Below are positions 1-9,411 of a DNA stretch of 47,200 nucleotides, one piece after another. Within the stretch, counting starts at the first letter, position 1, and every line of letters starts with the position of its first letter. The stretch comes from an uncultured Sphingomonas sp. (GTDB taxonomy: Bacteria > Pseudomonadota > Alphaproteobacteria > Sphingomonadales > Sphingomonadaceae): positions 1-47,200 of the forward strand of contig CAMLSA010000011.1 of assembly GCA_946482655.1 (NCBI GenBank), in the 5' to 3' direction. The position numbers and the translations under genes were made by a program. The notes below the pieces were generated by a model that was given only the letters and a program-made list of their open reading frames with translations, searched no databases and was not told the DNA's origin.

Positions 1-1160
1 GGATCGAGCAGATCGTCCGCGAGGAGCAGGACCGGGCCGGCGCGATCGAGCTGCTGATGCCGACGATGCAGTCGGCCGACCTGTGGCGCCAGTCGGGCCG
101 CTACGAGGATTATGGACTAGAGATGCTGCGCATCAAGGACCGGCATGATCGCGATATGCTCTATGGCCCCACCGCGGAGGAGGTGATCACCATGATCTTC
201 CGCGATTCGGCGAAGAGCTACCGCGACCTTCCCCGCACCCTCTACAATATCCAGTGGAAATTTCGCGACGAGGTCCGCCCCCGTTTCGGTGTGATGCGCG
301 GCCGAGAATTCCTGATGAAGGACGCCTATTCCTTCGATCTGGACGCCGCGGGCGCGCGGCACAGCTACAACAGGATGTTCGTCGCCTATCTCAGGACGTT
401 CAAGCGGATGGGCCTTGCGGCGATCCCGATGCAGGCCGACACCGGCCCGATCGGCGGGGATCTGAGCCATGAGTTCATCGTCCTCGCCCCGACCGGCGAG
501 AGCGAGGTCTTCTACCACAGCAACTGGGAGACCGAGCGTCCGCTCGAGGTCGATGCCGACGACGCGGGGGCGCTCCAGGCGTTCGTCGGCGGACTGACCT
601 CCGACTATGCCGCGACCGACGAGAAGCGCGACGCGGCGCGCGAGGCGGAGGCGGGCGACAAGCTCCGGCAGTCGCGCGGCATCGAGGTGGGCCATATCTT
701 CTTCTTCGGCACCAAATATTCGGCGGCGATGGGAATGAGCGTCCAGGGCCCCGACGGCGCCCCGGTAGTGCCGCAGATGGGCAGCTACGGCATCGGCGTC
801 TCGCGGCTGGTGGGCGCGATCATCGAGGCAAGCCATGACGAGGCGGGGATCATCTGGCCCGATGCGGTGGCGCCCTATGGAGCCGGCCTGATCAACATGC
901 GTGCCGACGATGCGCGCTGCGTGGCGGCGGCCGACGATCTCTATGCCAAGCTCCAGGCGGCGGATGTCGAGACGCTCTACGACGACCGCGACGAGCGCGG
1001 CGGCGCCAAGTTCGCGACGATGGACCTGCTCGGCCTGCCCTGGCAGATCGTGGTCGGGCCCAAGGGACTCGACAAGGGCGTCGTCGAGGTGAAGCGCCGC
1101 GCGACCGGTGAGAAGCTCGAGCTGTCGGCCGAGGATGCGCTGAGGAGGGTGGCGGGGTGA
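1..1160 (+). CDS. proS: Prolyl-tRNA synthetase, 5' end outside the window
   Basis: The frame is open from the left edge (first full codon at base 3) and shows 385 residues, so only the N-terminus is missing. The enzyme charges tRNA-Pro with proline in the cytoplasm. Class II motif 2 is seen as [17 protein letters not shown] followed by LMKDAYSFD (about bases 262-340). Motif 3 is seen as [16 protein letters not shown] (about 780-830), followed by the C-terminal anticodon-binding domain with [11 protein letters not shown]. The stretch between motifs 2 and 3 is too short to hold the roughly 180-residue editing insert of E. coli-type ProS, so this is the short form common in alphaproteobacteria (family knowledge). 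It is followed by lolC after 25 bases, probably in one transcription unit. Confidence 0.95.
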   Translation, partial: IEQIVREEQDRAGAIELLMPTMQSADLWRQSGRYEDYGLEMLRIKDRHDRDMLYGPTAEEVITMIFRDSAKSYRDLPRTLYNIQWKFRDEVRPRFGVMRGREFLMKDAYSFDLDAAGARHSYNRMFVAYLRTFKRMGLAAIPMQADTGPIGGDLSHEFIVLAPTGESEVFYHSNWETERPLEVDADDAGALQAFVGGLTSDYAATDEKRDAAREAEAGDKLRQSRGIEVGHIFFFGTKYSAAMGMSVQGPDGAPVVPQMGSYGIGVSRLVGAIIEASHDEAGIIWPDAVAPYGAGLINMRADDARCVAAADDLYAKLQAADVETLYDDRDERGGAKFATMDLLGLPWQIVVGPKGLDKGVVEVKRRATGEKLELSAEDALRRVAG

Positions 1161-1185
1161 GCCATTCAGACGGAGGCACTCCGTC

Positions 1186-2436
1186 ATGATTCTCAACCGC
1201 TACGAACGAATGATCGCCAAGCGCTACCTGCTGCCGGGCAGGGGCGAGGCGTTCATCTTTCTGGTGGCGTCGATCAGCCTTGTCGCGGTGGCGCTGGGCG
1301 TCGCCGCCCTGATCATCGTGATGAGCGTGATGAACGGCTTCCGCGCCGAGCTGTTCGACAAGATCGTCGGGCTCAACGGCCATGCGGTGATCCAAGGCTA
1401 TGACGGCAAGCTGCCGGATTGGCGGCGGATCGCGGCCGAGGCGAAGAAGCTGCCGGGGGTCACCTCGGCCACGCCGCTGATCGAGCAGCCGCTGATGGCG
1501 ACCTATGGGGGCCGGGTCGAAGGCGTGCTGGTGCGCGGCATGACGATAGACGATCTGCGCCGCAATCCGGTGATGCAGGGCAAGGTGATCCGCGGATCAC
1601 TCAACGCGCTCGCCCCGGGGACCGACCGGATCGCGATCGGGGCGCGGCTCGCGGAGCAGCTCGGTGCCGATCTCGGCAGCCAGATCAGCCTGATCAGCCC
1701 ACAGGGGCAGAGCACTCCGTTCGGCACGGTGCCTCGCATCGTCTCCTATCAGGTCGCGGCGATCTTCGAGGTCGGCGTCTATGATTATGACAAGACGTTC
1801 GTGGTGATGCCGATGTCCGATGCGCAGACCCTGCTGATGCTGGGCGACGCGGTCGGCATGATCGAGATCCAGACGGTCGATGCCGACAGGGTGGGCGATA
1901 TATTGGCGCCGCTCAAGCCGCGGATCGCGATGCAGGCCGAGGTCCGGGACTGGCGCGACCTGAACAGTTCGCTGTTCGAGGCGCTGGCGGTCGAGCGGGT
2001 GACGATGTTCGTGGTGCTGTCGCTGATCATCCTCGTCGCTGTGTTCAACATCCTCTCCTCGCTGATCATGCTGGTCCGCGCCAAACGGCGCGACATCGCG
2101 ATCCTCCGGACGATGGGCGCGTCGCGCGCCGCGCTGATGAAGATCTTCATGACGGTGGGGATCGTGATCGGGATTTTGGGAACGGGCACCGGGATCGTTC
2201 TCGGCGCGGTCTTCCTCTTCTACCGTCAGGCGGTTGTCAATTTCGTCCAGTTCCTCACCGGCCAGAATCTGTGGGATCCCTCGATCCGCTTCCTGACCGA
2301 GCTGCCCTCCAAGAGCGATCCGGTCGAGATCGCAGCGATCATCGTCATGGCGCTGGGCTTCAGCTTCCTGTCGACGCTCTATCCGGCGTGGAAGGCGGCG
2401 AGCACCGATCCGGTCGAGGTGCTGCGTTATGAGTGA
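1186..2436 (+). CDS. lolC: Lipoprotein-releasing ABC transporter permease, LolC/E family
   Basis: 416 residues, the usual length for LolC/LolE. The protein is the inner-membrane permease that, with LolD, extracts outer-membrane lipoproteins and passes them to LolA. Four membrane segments are visible: near residues 23-48, then 270-295, 315-345 and 380-402, with a large periplasmic domain between the first and second. The C-terminal DPVEVLRYE is typical of the family. A GGAGG ribosome binding site lies 10 bases before the ATG. The gene overlaps lolD by 8 bases, which suggests translational coupling. Only one permease gene is present, so a homodimer rather than a LolC/LolE heterodimer is likely (inference). 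Confidence 0.93.
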   Translation: MILNRYERMIAKRYLLPGRGEAFIFLVASISLVAVALGVAALIIVMSVMNGFRAELFDKIVGLNGHAVIQGYDGKLPDWRRIAAEAKKLPGVTSATPLIEQPLMATYGGRVEGVLVRGMTIDDLRRNPVMQGKVIRGSLNALAPGTDRIAIGARLAEQLGADLGSQISLISPQGQSTPFGTVPRIVSYQVAAIFEVGVYDYDKTFVVMPMSDAQTLLMLGDAVGMIEIQTVDADRVGDILAPLKPRIAMQAEVRDWRDLNSSLFEALAVERVTMFVVLSLIILVAVFNILSSLIMLVRAKRRDIAILRTMGASRAALMKIFMTVGIVIGILGTGTGIVLGAVFLFYRQAVVNFVQFLTGQNLWDPSIRFLTELPSKSDPVEIAAIIVMALGFSFLSTLYPAWKAASTDPVEVLRYE

Positions 2437-3100
2437 CATATTGGAGGTTCGCGGGCTCAGCCGCACCTTCCGCCAGGCCGACGTCGCGATCCATGTGCTT
2501 CGCCAGATCGACCTGGCTGTTGCGCCGGGCGAAATCGTCGCGCTGCTCGGCCCATCGGGTTCGGGCAAGTCGACCCTGCTCCAGGCGGTGGGGCTGCTGG
2601 AAGGCGGGTTCGAGGGATCGATCCGCATCGCCGGCGAGGAGGCCGCCAAGGCGGATTCGCCGGGCCGCACCCGCATTCGCCGCGACCGGCTCGGCTTCGT
2701 CTACCAATTCCACCATCTGCTGCCCGACTTCACCGCGCTCGAAAACGTCGTGCTGCCGCAGCTCATCCACGGTGCCGGGATGCGGCCCGCGCGCGACCGT
2801 GCCGAAAGCCTGCTGTCGTCGCTCGGCTTGTCGAAGCGGCTGACCCATCGGCCGTCGCAGCTCTCGGGCGGCGAGCAGCAGCGCGTCGCGGTCGCGCGGG
2901 CGCTCGCCAACCGTCCGGCACTGGTGCTCGCCGACGAACCCACCGGCAATCTCGACGAGGCGACCGCGGATGTGGTGCTGGCCGAGTTCCTTCGGCTGGT
3001 GCGGAAGGAGGGATCGGCGGCGCTCGTCGCGACCCACAATGAGCGGCTGGCGACGAAGATGGACCGGGTGATGCGGCTGCACGACGGGCGGCTGAACTAG
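2429..3100 (+). CDS. lolD: Lipoprotein-releasing ABC transporter ATP-binding protein LolD
   Basis: 223 residues, the full length of LolD. It hydrolyses ATP to power lipoprotein release by the LolC-type permease encoded just upstream. Walker A GPSGSGKS is at residues 41-48, the Q-loop is at VYQF near 91-94, the ABC signature LSGGEQ at 145-150, Walker B LVLADE at 165-170, and the H-loop in ATHNE near the end. The start codon lies inside the end of lolC (ATGAGTGA overlap). No strong terminator follows. The next gene starts 75 bases on, after an inverted repeat. Confidence 0.94.
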   Translation: MSDILEVRGLSRTFRQADVAIHVLRQIDLAVAPGEIVALLGPSGSGKSTLLQAVGLLEGGFEGSIRIAGEEAAKADSPGRTRIRRDRLGFVYQFHHLLPDFTALENVVLPQLIHGAGMRPARDRAESLLSSLGLSKRLTHRPSQLSGGEQQRVAVARALANRPALVLADEPTGNLDEATADVVLAEFLRLVRKEGSAALVATHNERLATKMDRVMRLHDGRLN

Positions 3101-3138
3101 GCCTTCTCTGCCCTAAAGAGCCCGTTAACCTCCCGCAT

Positions 3139-3172
3139 ATCGGCTTTGTTAAGCAATCTGTCCTAAGCCGAT
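3139..3172. repeat. Inverted repeat before the pilus-like operon
   Basis: ATCGGCTT at 3139-3146 is the exact reverse complement of AAGCCGAT at 3165-3172, with 18 bases between. It ends 3 bases before the ATG of the TadG-like gene. Two TTAA-containing elements (GTTAACC near 3124 and GTTAAGC near 3148) lie in the same gap. The repeat could be an operator or a leader hairpin. No obvious Shine-Dalgarno sequence precedes the ATG. Function is unproven. Confidence 0.5.
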
Positions 3173-3175
3173 CCG

Positions 3176-4915
3176 ATGATCCGGGCCTGGATGGAATCGA
3201 TCGCGGCCTCCTCGCGCCGCCTCAGGGACAGCACGCGCGGCGGCGTGGCGCTGATCGGGGCTCTGTCTCTCACCTCGATCGTCGGCATGGGCGCGTTCGC
3301 GGTCGAGGCGACCCAGGGCTATGCCGCCAAGACCAACAACCAGCGCATCGCCGACATGGCGGCGCTCGCCGGGGCGCTGGCTTACAACGTCAACAGCAAC
3401 CCCAGCGAGATGACCGCTACCGCCAGGGCCCTCGTCGTGGCGCAGGGCCTTCCGGCGAACAGCGCCGACGTGGCGCTTGTCACCGATGCCGCCACCAGCC
3501 AGCAGCTTGTCGAGGTGACGATCACGACCTCGGTGCCGCTCGCTCTCGCCAAGGTGTTCAATGCGGCGCCCAGCTATGAGGTGAGCGCAGTCGGCGCGGC
3601 GACCACCACGACGACGGCGACAGTGACCCCGCCCTGTATCGCCGCGCTAGATGGCGCGCCGGCCAATGCCGTCACCATGGGTGGCGGCACGGTTCTCAGC
3701 GCGGCGGGCTGCTCGATCAACAGCAGCGCCGGCGTCAGCGTCTCGGGCGGCGCCAGGATCACCGCCCAGCAGGTCAATTCGGGCAAGACGGTAAGCATCA
3801 CCGGCGGCGCCTCGGTCACGACCTCTCCGACCGCGAACAATATCGTCCAGAACAAGGCCGGTGCGGCCAGCGACTGGATGAGGGAGGATACCCGCCTCAA
3901 GACGATCCTTTGCCAGGTCAACAAGCTCACCGGGACGAGCGACGCGGATTATGCCGACGGCAACACCGTGTGCATCAGCCCGCTGGTGACACCCGGCTTG
4001 GCGAGCGGTCCAGACTGGAACCTCAACTATAGTCCTGCTGGCGAAGTCGCGGCCTATCGGACGGGCAGCACCTACGTCATCCCGATCACCAGCACGCGCA
4101 CCATCAACTCGCTTACCCTGGCGGGAGGGATCACGGCGACCTTCGTGGGAGGTGGTTCCGACCTGACCATCGGTTCGATCACGATGGGCGGCGGCACCAT
4201 CTTGCATGTCGGAAGCGGCAATATCACGATCAATGGCGCGATCAATATGAACGGCAATGCCAGCGCCGATTTCGATATAGGTGTCGGCAACACGGTGACG
4301 ACTGGCTCGACAATCAACCTCGCGGGGGGGGCGAGACTCTGTTTCACCGCCAATTGCGGCCCGCCGACCGCTGCGGCGGGAGCCTTCGTCGTGGGCGGGC
4401 GCATCGATACCAACGGCGGCAGCACGATCATCTTCCCGAAGGCTGTGACCCATGTCATCAATGGCGACCTCAGCCTGCAGGGCAACTCCACCTTCGGCTC
4501 GGGCAATTACATCATCAGGGGCAATTTCACGAACAACACCGGCGGCTCCATGGTGGGCACCGACGTGACGTTCGCGCTCGGCGGCACCTTCACATTGTCG
4601 GGAGGCACGTCGCTCGACCTCGCGGCGCCGGGTGCCTTGTCGAGCTACGGCGTGCCGGGGATATTGGTAGCCACCAAAAGCACGGCCGCGACGACCATCG
4701 GAGGCGGATCGGGCAACCGATATGCGGGCCTGCTCTACGCGCCGAAGTCCGATATGACGATCAGCGGCGGCGGCGCGATCTCGACCAATGGCAGCGCGTG
4801 TTTGATGATGATCCTCAAGACATTGACTCTGTCGGGCGGCGGCAACGCCTCGACCGGGACATGCTCGAGCCTTTCGACGTCGGGCACCACCGCCCATGTG
4901 GCACTGTTCCGATGA
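3176..4915 (+). CDS. TadG-like pilus/surface protein with Gly-Ser-Thr-rich beta-helix-like body
   Basis: 579 residues. Residues about 1-75 match the TadE/TadG-like N-terminus: a short basic stretch, RGGVALIGALSLTSIVGMGA as the membrane segment, then an amphipathic helix (NNQRIADMAALAGALAYN). From about residue 150 to the end the protein is rich in Gly, Ser, Thr and Asn, with many GGG and SGGA/NGGS turns at fairly regular spacing, as in parallel beta-helix or PilX-like surface domains. Several Cys residues could form disulfides outside the membrane. It lacks the von Willebrand MIDAS motif (DxSxS) of many TadG proteins. It is the first gene of a tightly packed operon with two TadE-like genes (ATGA overlap). 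The rest of a tad locus is not in the window. A role in pilus assembly or adhesion is inferred from family and context. M6 is an alternative start. Confidence 0.78.
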   Translation: MIRAWMESIAASSRRLRDSTRGGVALIGALSLTSIVGMGAFAVEATQGYAAKTNNQRIADMAALAGALAYNVNSNPSEMTATARALVVAQGLPANSADVALVTDAATSQQLVEVTITTSVPLALAKVFNAAPSYEVSAVGAATTTTTATVTPPCIAALDGAPANAVTMGGGTVLSAAGCSINSSAGVSVSGGARITAQQVNSGKTVSITGGASVTTSPTANNIVQNKAGAASDWMREDTRLKTILCQVNKLTGTSDADYADGNTVCISPLVTPGLASGPDWNLNYSPAGEVAAYRTGSTYVIPITSTRTINSLTLAGGITATFVGGGSDLTIGSITMGGGTILHVGSGNITINGAINMNGNASADFDIGVGNTVTTGSTINLAGGARLCFTANCGPPTAAAGAFVVGGRIDTNGGSTIIFPKAVTHVINGDLSLQGNSTFGSGNYIIRGNFTNNTGGSMVGTDVTFALGGTFTLSGGTSLDLAAPGALSSYGVPGILVATKSTAATTIGGGSGNRYAGLLYAPKSDMTISGGGAISTNGSACLMMILKTLTLSGGGNASTGTCSSLSTSGTTAHVALFR

Positions 4916-5421
4916 TCCGGCCTTTCCTGTTCCGGCTCCGGGACGACCGGCGCGGCATGGCGACGGTCGAATTCGCGCTGCTGTCGGTGCTGTTCTTCTT
5001 CGTGATGACCGCGGGTCTCGATATCGGCATGTGGAATCAGCAGCGGCTGCGACTCGACAGCGCGGTCGAGCAGGGAGCGATGATAGCCTTCAACTCGCGC
5101 GCCAACGTCGATCAGGCGGCGATCCGCACCTATGTAGCTGCGGCGGCGAAGCTGCCCGCCGCGCCGACGGTGACGGTCGGCTGCAATGGCGGCAGCTCGA
5201 ATTGCGTCAACGCCAGCCGGCCCTGCGCCTGCCTCAGCGGGAGCACGCCGGCGCCGGCCTATACCGCGACCGCCTGCAACGCGACCTGCGCCGACGGCAG
5301 TCTCGCGGGCTATTACATGAACATCCGGGCGGTCGCGACGAGCAGCACGATGCTGGTCCCCGAGGCGATGCTGGGCGGCAACATGGTCCAGACGCGCAGC
5401 GCGGTGGTGCGGCTCCAATGA
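4912..5421 (+). CDS. TadE-family minor pilin-like protein
   Basis: 169 residues starting at the ATG that overlaps the stop of the previous gene (ATGA at 4912-4915). The N-terminus has the TadE pattern: a basic stretch, then GMATVEFALLSVLFFFVMTA with the conserved Glu before the hydrophobic segment, then a helix. TadE proteins are pseudopilins of Flp/Tad pili, processed by a prepilin peptidase and placed in the inner membrane or pilus (family knowledge). The C-terminal half is exported and Cys-rich (several Cys pairs around residues 95-130, such as SRPCACLSGS). The reading frame is also open upstream inside the preceding gene, but that extension is a shadow. Confidence 0.82.
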   Translation: MIRPFLFRLRDDRRGMATVEFALLSVLFFFVMTAGLDIGMWNQQRLRLDSAVEQGAMIAFNSRANVDQAAIRTYVAAAAKLPAAPTVTVGCNGGSSNCVNASRPCACLSGSTPAPAYTATACNATCADGSLAGYYMNIRAVATSSTMLVPEAMLGGNMVQTRSAVVRLQ

Positions 5422-5825
5422 AGCGGCTGTTTCGCGATGTTCGAGGTGTGACGGCGGTCGAGTTCGCGCTCGTCGCGCCCGCCTTCATGATGTTCATGTT
5501 TCTGATCATCGATGGCGCGCGGGCGGTCTGGACCTACCAGACGCTTCAGGAGATCGCGAGCAATGCCGCGCGTTGCGCGGGGCTGGGGACCAGCGGCTGC
5601 CGAACCGCGGGCGAGGTTCAGAGCTATGCGGTCAACCGCGCCGCCGCGTCAGGCGTCAGGCTGGCCGCCGGCGCCGTCACGCTGGCGCCGGCAGCGATTT
5701 GCTCAGGGGTCGCCGGCATGACCAGGGTGGCGATCTCCAGCGCCTATCAGGGCGCCACGACCAAGCTGCTTCCGACCAGCGTCGCCACGCTCAACACCGA
5801 GAGCTGCTTCCCCACCGCGAGCTGA
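5418..5825 (+). CDS. TadE-family minor pilin-like protein
   Basis: 135 residues, again starting in an ATGA overlap (5418-5421) with the gene before. It has the same TadE signature as its neighbour: basic start MKRLFRDVRG, then VTAVEFALVAPAFMMFMFLI with the conserved Glu, then ARAVWTYQTLQEIASNAARC. The C-terminal part has four Cys residues that could pair outside the membrane. With its neighbours it forms a TadG-TadE-TadE set. No prepilin peptidase, ATPase or secretin gene is in the window, so it must use a tad apparatus encoded elsewhere (inference). Confidence 0.82.
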   Translation: MKRLFRDVRGVTAVEFALVAPAFMMFMFLIIDGARAVWTYQTLQEIASNAARCAGLGTSGCRTAGEVQSYAVNRAAASGVRLAAGAVTLAPAAICSGVAGMTRVAISSAYQGATTKLLPTSVATLNTESCFPTAS

Positions 5826-5916
5826 GCTAATTCCTCCCCGTTCCGGGCAGGAATTGCATGTGGATAACCCGAAGGCGGGGGCTGGCGATTAGCGCGTATA
5901 CGCCTAGATTGCTCCC

Positions 5917-8900
5917 ATGCCATACCAGCCCTTCGTTCCTTTGCGGGTCTTCTCCGCCTATACGATGCTCGAAGGCGCGATCGAGCCCAAAGCAATCTCG
6001 AAGCAGGCGAAGAAGCTGGGTTTCCCCGCCGCCGCACTGACCGACCGCAACGGCCTCTATGCCGCGATGGCCTTTTCGGACGCCGCCAAGAAGGATGGCG
6101 TCCAGCCGATCATCGGTACGATGCTCGCGATCCGGCGACCGGGGATAGACCAGCTCATCATAGACTGGCTCGCGCTCTACGCGCAGGATGCGAGGGGCTA
6201 TGACAATCTGTGCGCGCTGGTCTCGGCGGCGCATCTCGAGCGGCCGGTGCATGAGGAGGCGCATGTTCCGCTGTCGGCACTCGAAGGACGCACCGACGGC
6301 TTGATCGCGCTGACGGCGGGCGGCGAGGGCGCACTCGCGCGGCTGCTGGCGGGTGAGCAGCGCGATGCCGCGGCGAGCTATGCCGACACGCTCGAAAGGC
6401 TGTTTCCCGAGCGCCTGTACATCGAGTTGGCCCGGCGCGGCGATGCGACCGAGGCGGCGGCGGAGGAAACGCTGATCGATCTCGCTTATGCGCGCGATCT
6501 GCCGCTGGTCGCGACCAATCCGGCCTGCTTCGCCGAACCCGACTTCCACGGCGCGCACGACGCGATGCTGTGCATCGCCAGCTCCTCTTATGTCGACACG
6601 GTCGAGCGGCCGCGCTCGTCACCCGATCTGTGGATCAAGCCGGCCGACGAGATGGCGCGTCTGTTCGAGGATGTTCCCGAGGCGCTCGTCAACACGCTCG
6701 TGGTAGCGCAGCGCTGCGCCTTCGCCGCGCCCTATCGCAAGCCGATCCTCCCCAGCCTGGCGGGCAATCGCGACGCCGAGGCCGAGGCGCTGCGCCGCGA
6801 CGCGTATGCGGGGCTCGAGATGCGGCTGGCCAAGCTCGGCGTCACCGATCCGGCGCGGCGCGAGGCCTATTTCGACCGGCTCGACTTCGAGGCCGGCGTC
6901 ATCATCAACATGGGCTTTCCCGGCTATTTCCTGATCGTCGCCGATTTCATCAAATGGGCGAAGGAGCAAGGGATACCGGTCGGGCCGGGGCGCGGCTCGG
7001 GCGCGGGCTCGGTGGTCGCCTGGGCGCTGACCATCACCGATCTCGATCCCCTCAAGCTCGGGCTGCTGTTCGAACGCTTCCTGAACCCCGAGCGCGTCTC
7101 GATGCCCGACTTCGACATCGACTTCTGCGAAACCCGGCGGGGCGAGGTGATTCGCTACGTCCAGCAGAAATATGGCCGCGATCAGGTGGCCCAGATCATC
7201 ACCTTCGGGAAGCTGAAGGCGCGCGCGGTGCTGAAGGATACCGGGCGCGTTCTGCAGATGAGCTATGGCCAGGTCGATCGGCTCGCCAAGCTCATCCCCA
7301 ACCATCCGACCGACCCCTGGACGCTCGAACGCGCGATGAACGGCGTGGCTGAGCTGGCGGCCGAATATAAGGGAGACAAGGAGGTCCGCCGGCTGCTCGA
7401 TCTGGCGATGAAGCTCGAGGGCCTGCCGCGCCACAGCTCGACCCATGCGGCGGGCGTGGTGATCGGTGACCGGCGCCTCGACGCGCTGGTGCCGCTCTAT
7501 CGCGATCCGCGCTCGGACATGCCCGTGACCCAGTTCGACATGAAATATGTCGAGGGCGCGGGGCTGGTGAAGTTCGACTTTCTTGGCCTCAAAACCCTGT
7601 CGGTGCTTCAGAAGGCGGTACAGTTCCTCAAGGATCGCGGCGAGATCGTCGATCTGGACACGCTCGAATGGGACGATCCGGCGGTCTATGCGCTGCTCCA
7701 GAAGGGCGACACGGTCGGGGTGTTCCAATTGGAATCCGAAGGCATGCGCCGCACCCTGGCGGCGGTCCGGCCGACCAATTTCGGCGACATCATCGCCCTG
7801 GTCTCGCTCTACCGGCCGGGGCCGATGGACAATATCCCGATGTTCGGTGCGCGAAAGAACGGCCGCGAGCCGATCGAATATCCGCATCCGCTGCTCGAGG
7901 AAACCCTCAAGGAAACCTACGGGATCTTTGTCTATCAGGAACAGGTGATGCAGGCGGCGCAGGTGCTCGCCGGCTATTCGCTGGGCGAGGCCGATCTGCT
8001 GCGCCGCGCGATGGGCAAGAAGATCAAGTCCGAGATGGACGCGCAGCGCGAGCGCTTCGTCTCGGGCTGCGCCGAGAAGGACATCCCCACCTCCAAGGCC
8101 AATGAGCTTTTCGATTTGATCGACAAGTTCGCCGGCTATGGCTTCAACAAGAGCCATGCCGCGGCCTATGCGCTGGTTGCCTATCAGACCGCCTGGCTCA
8201 AGGCGCATTACAAGGCCGAGTTCTACGCCGCGTCGATGTGCTACGACATGCACCAGACCGACAAGCTGGCGATCTTCATCGATGACATGCGGCGCATGGG
8301 GGTCCAGTGCCTCGGCCCCTGCGTCAATCACAGCGAGGCAGAGTTCTCGGTCGAGCCGGCGGCTCGTGGCGAACTGGCGGTCCGCTATGCGCTCGGCGCG
8401 CTCAAGGGCGTCGGCGAGAAGGCGATGGAGCAGCTCGTCGAGGAACGGAAGGCCGGGGGGGCATTCGCCAGCCTCGAGGATTTCGCCGACCGGATCGACC
8501 CGCGCCTTCTCAACCGCCGCCAGCTAGAGAGCCTTGCGGGCGGCGGCGCCTTCGATGCGTTCGAAAGCGAGCGCGCCGGCGTGTTCGCGGCGGCGGAGGT
8601 GATCCTCGCCCATGCATCGAGCGCGGCCGACCAGCGCGAGAGTGGGCAGGGCGGCCTGTTCGGCGACAGCCCTGGCAACATCGCGCCGATCCGGATCGAC
8701 CGCGGCGTTCACTGGACGCTGATCGACCGGATGGCCGCGGAAAAGGAGAGCTTCGGCTTTTACTTCTCGTCGCACCCGACCGATCAGGTCCGCCACCTGG
8801 CGGATGCCAATGGCGCGCGCACCTTCGCCGCATTGTGCGCGCTGCCCGCGCCGGCCGACGGCGGGCGGGTCAATTCGGTGATGTCGGCGCTGGTCGAGGA

Positions 8901-9387
8901 TGCCCGCTGGCGCACCTCGGCCAAGGGCAAGCGCTACATGATGGCGACATGCTCGGATGCTACCGGCCAATTCATCGCCACATGCTTCGATGAGATGGCT
9001 TCGGCCGAACTCGAGACCGCGGCCAAGGCGGGCGCCTGCGCGCTGCTCAGGGTCGAGCTCGACTGGCGCGCAGGCGAGGAGACGCCGCGCGTCACGGTGC
9101 GCGGATTGCAGAGCTTCGAGTCGATGCAGTCGATCCGCCTCAGGGTCGACGTCGAGACCGCCGATCCGGCGGCGATTCCGGCGCTGGCCGCGCTGGTCGC
9201 CGACGAGCGCGGCGGGCGCGGGGAGATGTATCTGCACGCGATCCTGCCCGATCGGACTTGTGCGGAGCTGCTGCTGGGCCGCGATTTCCGGCTCGATGCC
9301 GAATTGGTCGCGCGGATCGAACGGCTGCCGGGAATGACGGCAAGGATCGGAACGGTCGGCCGGCCGCAGCTGGCCGTGGTGAACTGA
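5917..9387 (+). CDS. dnaE: DNA polymerase III subunit alpha
   Basis: 1156 residues, full length for DnaE1, the replicative polymerase. Domain order: PHP domain (about 1-290), palm with GPGRGSGAGSVVAW and the catalytic aspartates in PDFDIDF (D400 and D402), third Asp D554 in VKFDFLGLKTL, fingers with YGFNKSHAAAYALVAYQTAW, a helix-hairpin-helix region, and the C-terminal OB-fold. The PHP metal-binding histidines found at the start of other alpha subunits (FVHLRVHS) are replaced by Pro8 and Phe12 here (FVPLRVFS), so the PHP site is unlikely to bind metal there. Proofreading is then expected from a separate epsilon subunit. The ATG has no strong Shine-Dalgarno sequence. Confidence 0.96.
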   Translation: MPYQPFVPLRVFSAYTMLEGAIEPKAISKQAKKLGFPAAALTDRNGLYAAMAFSDAAKKDGVQPIIGTMLAIRRPGIDQLIIDWLALYAQDARGYDNLCALVSAAHLERPVHEEAHVPLSALEGRTDGLIALTAGGEGALARLLAGEQRDAAASYADTLERLFPERLYIELARRGDATEAAAEETLIDLAYARDLPLVATNPACFAEPDFHGAHDAMLCIASSSYVDTVERPRSSPDLWIKPADEMARLFEDVPEALVNTLVVAQRCAFAAPYRKPILPSLAGNRDAEAEALRRDAYAGLEMRLAKLGVTDPARREAYFDRLDFEAGVIINMGFPGYFLIVADFIKWAKEQGIPVGPGRGSGAGSVVAWALTITDLDPLKLGLLFERFLNPERVSMPDFDIDFCETRRGEVIRYVQQKYGRDQVAQIITFGKLKARAVLKDTGRVLQMSYGQVDRLAKLIPNHPTDPWTLERAMNGVAELAAEYKGDKEVRRLLDLAMKLEGLPRHSSTHAAGVVIGDRRLDALVPLYRDPRSDMPVTQFDMKYVEGAGLVKFDFLGLKTLSVLQKAVQFLKDRGEIVDLDTLEWDDPAVYALLQKGDTVGVFQLESEGMRRTLAAVRPTNFGDIIALVSLYRPGPMDNIPMFGARKNGREPIEYPHPLLEETLKETYGIFVYQEQVMQAAQVLAGYSLGEADLLRRAMGKKIKSEMDAQRERFVSGCAEKDIPTSKANELFDLIDKFAGYGFNKSHAAAYALVAYQTAWLKAHYKAEFYAASMCYDMHQTDKLAIFIDDMRRMGVQCLGPCVNHSEAEFSVEPAARGELAVRYALGALKGVGEKAMEQLVEERKAGGAFASLEDFADRIDPRLLNRRQLESLAGGGAFDAFESERAGVFAAAEVILAHASSAADQRESGQGGLFGDSPGNIAPIRIDRGVHWTLIDRMAAEKESFGFYFSSHPTDQVRHLADANGARTFAALCALPAPADGGRVNSVMSALVEDARWRTSAKGKRYMMATCSDATGQFIATCFDEMASAELETAAKAGACALLRVELDWRAGEETPRVTVRGLQSFESMQSIRLRVDVETADPAAIPALAALVADERGGRGEMYLHAILPDRTCAELLLGRDFRLDAELVARIERLPGMTARIGTVGRPQLAVVN

Positions 9388-9411
9388 TCTATCCCGCCAG
9401 GGAGGCGCGCT

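Noticed and set aside
6619..8331. Long open frame on the minus strand across dnaE (570 codons)
   Set aside because: It is antisense to conserved dnaE motifs, has no family similarity, and such frames are common in GC-rich DNA. The same applies to other long antisense frames (for example inside cobT, the sugar transferase and the GMC gene).
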